This document shows positions 58,826-64,000 of a stretch of 64,000 nt of DNA, in pieces. The stretch comes from Fremontodendron californicum. Lineage: Eukaryota; Streptophyta; Magnoliopsida; Malvales; Malvaceae. A program made the position numbers and the translations under genes. The stretch is taken from assembly GCA_030761205.1 (NCBI GenBank), contig JAULJL010000003.1, positions 34,744,801 to 34,808,800 on the forward strand, in the 5' to 3' direction. The notes under the pieces were generated by a model, which saw only the letters and a program-made list of their open reading frames with translations, ran no database searches and had not been told where the DNA came from. Position 1 is the first letter of the stretch. Every line of letters begins with the position of its first letter.

Positions 58826-59495
58826 GTTTGGTTATTTATTTTTTTAAAATATATATTAAAAATGTAATTTAATTTATTATTACAATTTTATAAAAAATAA
58901 AAATATATTTTTTATTAAAATTTAAAAAGAAGATTATATTTTTTATTAAATTTTTATATCAAAAATTTTATTTTTTATAATTTTGTAATATTATAAAAAA
59001 GAAAATTTAATTTATATCAAAAATAATTTAATGATGTAAAATGTAAATAAAATTTTTTTTAAAGAAATTTATGGAGTCACTTTTTTAAATAAAGAAGTTA
59101 TTTTTAAGTTGGTATCGTAAAATAATTTTTTTAATTTGATTAGTTTTTTTGAGTTGGTATTCGATTAACTCGTGACATCAATTTAATCATTGTTTTTAAT
59201 AATAGTATAGATTGTTACAGTTTAAAACTGGATATTTGATAAAATAATTTTAATTTAATTTATGATTAAAATTTTATTTCTTATTAAAATTTAAAAAGAA
59301 AATTAAATTAAAATGAAAAAAAAGAAAAGCAACTTATCATGTAAATTGGATTATTATATTAAAATTAAATAACAACATTAAGATATAAATTAAAATAAAA
59401 TATAACAATTAATTTCCGAACAAATTTAAAATAAATAACATGAAATGCAAAACATATAAATTTATATTAGAAATTTAAAACACATTACAATTATT

Positions 59496-61834
59496 CTAAT
59501 TATTGCGTGGTGTAGAGCAACAGTGTCGAGCTCTTCTAGTGCGTGGTGGTTGCACCCGTCGTTCAACCTCGTCAGTGGCACGTATTCGCGGTCCACCACG
59601 ACCTCTTGCTATAACCGCCACTGGTTCCGGTTGTATGTCATCAGTCGTTTCATCCGTATCAAAAATTTGAAACCCACTGCTGGATGAGCCAACACCTAGT
59701 TCACCCATTACGGGAACCTGACTACTAGATGCACCCATAAATGATGTAGCATCAAATGCTGACGAAGGGGTTCCAAACTGATACATGGATGTTAAATATG
59801 CTGAACTTGGACTTAGGATGGGGAGCTGGTCATCTAACCTCGTTCTTGGCGGTGATGGTCGGTAACACTCATCAACGTCATATCCGGGGTGACTTACGGA
59901 ATAACGATGGCTGGATGGTACTCCATGATCCCGTTCAGGTTCAGGATGATCAAATGACATCCTCGGTGCTGTGAACTCCGATGAGGTCGGTTGACGCGTT
60001 CGCCCACGTTGTCGGCGAGGTCTAGGAGCATCCATATCCTGTGTAGGAGGGACTGGAGCTGAAGTTTGTCCGGTAAATGGCATACTCCTAACATCCTCGT
60101 GCATCGACGGTGGACAAACGAAAGGCCGACCTTCATTTCTATACCATCTTATGTAATCAGCAGATGGGTTGAAATTATTACCAACAATCGGGTAACCTGT
60201 CGGAATTCGTTGAAAACGTATGTTCCACCATTGGATCCAATGTTCATGCTTCGCAGGCCAGAATTCATCATTACGACCACGCATGTCGACCTTGTGAAGC
60301 TTATCAAGGTTCACCGGGGCTGCAGGAATTGGTTGTTGCATCCCAAATTGTCGCAACACCCGGTCAGTTTGGTGCCACTCTACATATGAAAAGCATATCA
60401 ATGCTGTGTTTGCTTTCCATATATTGAAATTATTGTAGGCATCTGATGGGAGGCATGCCATAATTTCACTCGAGGAATATGGCATCCACAGAAACTGCGA
60501 ATAATTATTACAAATTATTAGTTTCATATGGATTAAATAAAAAAAAAAAACTTCAATGTAACAATCGAAATATTTACCTTATCATATCCTAGTCGATCTA
60601 GTCGTAGTCTTATACTTGCAAGATCGCTCGGAGTCTCTGTAAAATCTCTACTCGTACTCCTACTCCACCTATTAAAATGCATATAATATCTTAATGACCT
60701 ATAAAAATACAAGTTCGTACAAAATTAATAAAATAGTAAAGATTATTACCTGCTTGCAAGGGGGTATACAGCCGAAATATCCACGCGCGGAGCAAGAAAT
60801 GGTAGCCGATACCAAGCCCATGATTGTAGAAGCACTAAACATCCACCTATGTCATGGATTTTTGGAACTGTAGCTCGACAAAGTTCTCTATACAAAACCG
60901 CCAAACACGCAAAACCCCAACTATAATTTGCTGCTTGCTCTAAATCACGTAGCAATGGAAGATACATTAAATGTACCCGACTGCTCGATTTGTCAGGCAT
61001 CAGTAATCCTCCAATCAAACGTAAAATATATGCTCTAGCAGCATATTGTATTTGTTGTTCGGTTGCATGTAATGGCAGATTTTGAAACGATTTCAACCAA
61101 GTTAGTCTCACCGTTGAGCCAGATACATAGTCTTCTGGAGGTACCTCACCCAATAGATCTTGACACACTTCATTCCAATCTAGCAGGCTTCCGCCTGTAA
61201 GTGTATCGCCATGGATCGGAAGTCCAAGTTGCAGCGCAACATCTTCGAGAGTGACCGTGCATTCACCACATGAAAAATGAAAAGTGTGCGTCTCGGGTCT
61301 CCATCGTTCGACCAACGCACTGATTAAATCGGGTTGTATCACAAGTCGTCGAATTTGACTTGCGTGATAAAATACGGCTCTTCTTAAGTGGTCGATAATA
61401 GATGGATGAGGGTCCTCCAATGTAAATTTCCTCGCACGTAACACGCAACGAGTTTCCTGTTATAATAATAAAAAATAATATATTATAAAACTATAACAAT
61501 TAAAAATTAATAAATAAAACTATAAAATAACAAAATAATAATATAATATAATATAATATAATATAAACAATAATAATATAATATAATATAAAACAATAAT
61601 AATATAATATAATATAATATAATATAATATAAACAATAATAATATAATATAAAACAATAATAATATAAAAAACAATAATAATATAATATATATAAAACAA
61701 TAATAATATAAAAAACAATAATAATATAAAAAATAATAATAATATAAAAAACAATAATAATATAACAATTTACTTACCTCGTTAAATATAACCTCCGAGA
61801 TGTGATTTTCTTGTAACCTCAATAGTGAAGCCAT
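59496..61834 (-). CDS. Plant mobile domain (PMD) protein, MAIN/MAIL-like
   Basis: Four exons: 61778-61834, 60750-61456, 60578-60668 and 59496-60494, all canonical, totalling 1854 bases and 617 residues plus TAA, with no stop or frameshift. The N-terminus MASLLRLQENHISEVIFNE is followed by the PMD: LVERWRPETHTFHFSCGECT, TLEDVALQLGLPIHGDTLTG, LRLIGGLLMPDKSSSRVHLM, YLPLLRDLEQAANYSWGFAC, then FLWMPYSS and LICFSYVEWHQTDRVLRQFG. The last 200 residues are Pro/Ser/Arg-rich and probably disordered. PMD proteins occur as host genes (MAIN, MAIL1, involved in silencing and genome stability; also fused to PP7-type phosphatases) and inside transposons; here it is inside one. Exact role in the element is unknown. 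Introns and an open frame suggest recent activity or selection. Confidence 0.92.
61457..61777. repeat. AATAT-type tandem repeat filling PMD intron 1
   Basis: Nearly the whole intron consists of AATAATAATATAATATAAAAC-like units. The Tyr/Ile/Leu-rich antisense frames in it are repeat translation. Confidence 0.85.
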
Positions 61835-61954
61835 TTCAAAATATTGTTGTAGAAAAAAAAAATTTGTAGAAAAAAAATTTTTTGGTAGAAGAATGAAAAA
61901 TTGTTGAAAGAAAATGAAAATTTGAATGAGAGGAATGAAAATTTGAAGGAGAGG

Positions 61955-62045
61955 AGGGGGGTATTTATAGATAAAATTAGTGGGGTGGGGGGTGTGGGGG
62001 GAGGGGGGACGTGGGGGAGGGGGGATTTGGGGGAGGGGGGACGAA
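61955..62045 (+). promoter_or_regulatory. G-rich tract in PMD 5' region
   Basis: Runs of five to seven G separated by one to four bases (GGGGTGGGGGG, GGGGGGAGGGGGG) lie 120-210 bases upstream of the PMD ATG, C-rich on the coding (minus) strand. Such runs can form G-quadruplex on the plus strand; a promoter function is inference. Confidence 0.5.
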
Positions 62046-62164
62046 TATGACCGTTGCCCCCCTTTCAAAATTTTTTTTTTTAATTTGTTTTTTCTAATTT
62101 CAAATTTAAAATTTAAAAAAAATTTCAAAATATTAAATTATAAAAAAACCTAAAATATATTTTA

Positions 62165-62476
62165 CGAATTTTTAATTTTTTTAAATTATAAAAAAAATAT
62201 TTTAATTTAATTTATCATTTTTAAAAATAAATTTATCAAATTAAATTAATTTTTTGTTTATTAATTAAAAAAAATATATACATGAAGGGAAATCGCTACC
62301 CCCCATGGCGATTTCCCTTCATGATTTTTACAAATTTTCAAAAAATAACGCTGGAAAATCGCCATGGGGGATGACGATTTCCCAGCTAAAAAAAAAAAAA
62401 GCCGTATTTTGGGAAATAATCAGAAACCAACGGTAATTTGATAATTTTTTTTTTGTTATATTATAGTAAAAAAACC
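62165..62476. repeat. Right terminal inverted repeat of the PMD element
   Basis: Inverse of 58515-58825, with two hairpins at about 62281-62323 and 62350-62385. In this copy one arm carries changes (GGAAAATCGCCA against TGACGATTTCC), so the left TIR is better preserved here. Confidence 0.88.
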
Positions 62477-62485
62477 GCCAAAATT

Positions 62486-63200
62486 GCCTGTAAAAACTAT
62501 CATTTTTGTTATACAACAAATACTTCATTGCCGCACCTGAATATTTGGCGTATGTATTTCCACGCTTAAGGATGTTTGAATCTCACTTCTCTCATATAAA
62601 AAAAGAAAATAAAATTTTTGATTAAAAGGATAAAAGTGTGAAGTGGAATTTGATTTCTAAGTAAGATTCAATAAAAATAGTAAGAAAAACGTTTATATAT
62701 AGTAGTAAGAAATTCGATGGTCCTTGGAAAACTTTTTTCAAGTAAAGTTTACAGTGCAAGAAATTCAAGCCGGGCCTATCTAAAATTAGAAAAGATGAAA
62801 AAGTCCAATTTACAAAAGGCCCAGATATCAGATCTCTTTTTGGAGTTTGGAGTTCAGACTTCCCCAAATCCGTGTGAGAGAGAGAGTGAAAAAGAGAGCG
62901 CCATTGCCTCCTCCAAGAAACCCTGACGTAGACCTTAACAATGTCTTTGGATGAAAAACTTTAAAATTTTTAAAAAATTTAAAATGAAAGCATTTTAAAT
63001 TACATTGTTTTATTTAGATAAATCTTACCGTTAGTGTCTGCTGATAAAAAGTGTGAGGGAATATATATTCACGTGATTGATGAATGATAATACTAGAAAT
63101 CAAGGCAATATTTTCTCTCATCCCGTTTTCTCTCTCATTCTCTCTCTCTTTTTTTTTTTTTGTCAGGTCACTGTTTCTCTTCCTGTTACTGTTACTGCTC
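62486..63200 (+). other. Spacer and 5' region of the DPB3-like gene
   Basis: AT-rich DNA, then GAGAGAGAGTGAAAAAGAGAG at about 62877 and (CT)n/(T)n tracts at 63118-63162 ending in TTTTTTGTCAG, a good splice acceptor or leader element. No complete gene. Confidence 0.5.
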
Positions 63201-63225
63201 TCAGTGATTCCAGGTTTAATTGGAG

Positions 63226-63577
63226 TTTCAAATTAGATCCGTATCAAACCCAAAGAAGAGCAACAGCACCCCTGTCAAAGAGACGAAAAAACCCATAAAA
63301 AAAAAACCAGACAAGAAATCAGGTACCACAAAAAAGCCTTGTCGAGTCCGGGGTTATTGCCGACCCAGTTTCAAGCAACGAATCGAACGAACAAGAAAAT
63401 GAAAACAAGACGAATAAGAACGTTAAACCCAACAAGAAGAAACAAAAGGAAAAAGTAGAAGAGAATGAAGAAGCAAAGATGTGTAAGTTTCCTATGAATA
63501 GAACAAAGAGGATTATTAAGACTGAAGATTCCCGTATGGCTGTTTCTCAAGATGTTTTTCTTGTTAATAAAGCCACG
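63226..63577 (+). CDS. Histone-fold DPB3-1/NF-YC10-like protein, 5' part, frame appears broken
   Basis: The second part, after 63319, reads through a Lys/Glu/Asn-rich linker into KMCKFPMNRTKRIIKTEDSR, M-A-V-S-Q-D-V-F-L-V-N-K-A-T, ending at a GT donor after 63577. From memory this is the N-terminal half of the histone fold of DNA polymerase epsilon accessory subunit DPB3/NF-YC10. Upstream, a Lys-rich stretch (SNPKKSNSTPVKETKKPIKK, KKPDKKSGTTKK) lies in a different frame: the two are offset by one base at the A6 run near 63331. I also see no in-frame ATG for the first part. Against the usual family pattern one residue (Q-D-[A]-V-F-L) seems absent. Either a pseudogene or homopolymer sequence errors; the rest of the gene lies past the window. 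Confidence 0.6.
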
Positions 63578-64000
63578 GTAATTTCTATTTCTCTGCTTTT
63601 TCTTGGGTTTTTTCTTGAATGCCATTAGGGTTTTTTTCTTTTCATTTTAATCTTTAAAGTTATAATGTGGGTTCAATGCATATATTCCAAGGTTAAGTCC
63701 TGATAAAGACTCATTCTTTGCTATATTTGTTGGTTCTATGTTTGATTGAAAGCATGCTCGACAAAAATGGGTAAGTGAATTGAAAAAAAAAAATTGTATT
63801 AAAAAGTTGGGTTTTCTAATTATTGTTATTAATTCTACTCAAAATTGGTTTTTTTTTTTTTTTTTTTCCTTTCTTGTTTAAGATACTTGTTCTTTTGTGT
63901 ATTTATGTTGTTTCTTCTTCTCTATGGAAAATGATATGAGCATTGTTTGTCCCAATATTAATTATCACTCTTGTTTGTTTTTATCTCTTTTTGTACTCTT
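63578..64000 (+). other. Intron 1 of the DPB3-like gene
   Basis: Starts GTAATTTC after ACG, T-rich throughout, with a poly-T run at about 63849-63867. The acceptor is not in the window. Confidence 0.5.

Larger units (their letters stand above)
58515..62476 (-). mobile_element. Mutator-type TIR element carrying a plant mobile domain gene
   Basis: A 3962-bp unit with inverted ends of about 310 bases: GGGTTTTTTTATTACAATAT at the left and the inverse of GGTTTTTTTACTATAATATA at the right, followed on both sides by CAAATTACCGTTGGTTT, two hairpins and TTAATTAATAAACAAAAA. Exact 9-bp flanking duplication GCCAAAATT (58506-58514 and 62477-62485). A 9-bp duplication with long TIRs is the hallmark of the Mutator superfamily. 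The only recognisable gene is the PMD gene at 59496-61834; no MULE transposase, SWIM or zinc-finger transposase motifs were seen, so the element probably depends on another element's transposase. Confidence 0.92.

Noticed and set aside
59756..60389. Plus-strand frames opposite the PMD gene
   Set aside because: Antisense shadows of the PMD last exon; no domain.
61500..62128. Tyr/Ile/Leu-rich 202-aa frame upstream of the PMD gene
   Set aside because: Only its central 19 residues (MASLLRL...) are the real PMD exon 1; the rest is AT-repeat intron and G-rich leader.

Overview
This is nuclear DNA of a eudicot plant. The genes carry many introns with GT/AG ends, the intergenic DNA is very AT-rich, all recognisable proteins are plant-type (CIPK, RLCK-VII kinase, plant mobile domain, root-cap protein), and there is a decayed chloroplast trnF insert and a plant chromovirus-type LTR retrotransposon. 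I cannot name the species from the sequence.

Layout. 1-3604 (minus): 5' two-thirds of a CIPK3-type CBL-interacting protein kinase, cut by the window start. 3605-9590: UTR and AT-rich spacer with a hAT-type MITE. 9592-10038 (minus): remnant of a replication protein A-like OB-fold gene. 10344-19076: a decayed Ty3/gypsy chromovirus with both LTRs and a 5-bp target duplication, interrupted by two solo LTRs of a second family and by a hAT MITE. 20165-20839: another hAT-type element. ~21007-21185: chloroplast trnF insert. 23136-28734 (minus): complete COP9 signalosome subunit 2 gene (12 exons, 439 aa). 30386-34606 (minus): complete 20S proteasome alpha-7 (PAG1) gene (9 exons, 249 aa) with a Mutator-like MITE in an intron. 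34607-39080: spacer with a 1-kb Mutator-like MITE and a hAT-type element. 39081-42963 (plus): complete RLCK-VII/PBL kinase (6 exons, 412 aa). 43072-50600: a repeat desert dominated by a very long LTR-like sequence with a ~157-bp tandem array, a 1.26-kb hAT-type element and a minisatellite. 52667-54338 (plus): secreted root-cap-family protein (2 exons, 381 aa). 58515-62476: an intact 3.96-kb TIR element (about 310-bp inverted repeats, exact 9-bp target duplication) whose only gene encodes a 617-aa plant mobile domain protein. ~63226-64000 (plus): start of a histone-fold DPB3/NF-YC10-like gene that appears broken in frame.

How it fits together. The single-copy genes are housekeeping or signalling genes and do not form a pathway. 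CIPK3, CSN2 and PAG1 in one tight cluster match what I recall of the order on Arabidopsis chromosome 2, so this looks like a conserved block expanded by transposons. The most unusual content is the mobile DNA: at least five sequence-distinct small TIR elements with 8-bp target duplications (most exact), three elements with long TIRs and 9-10-bp duplications, nested LTR elements, and an intact PMD gene carried alone inside a Mutator-type element.
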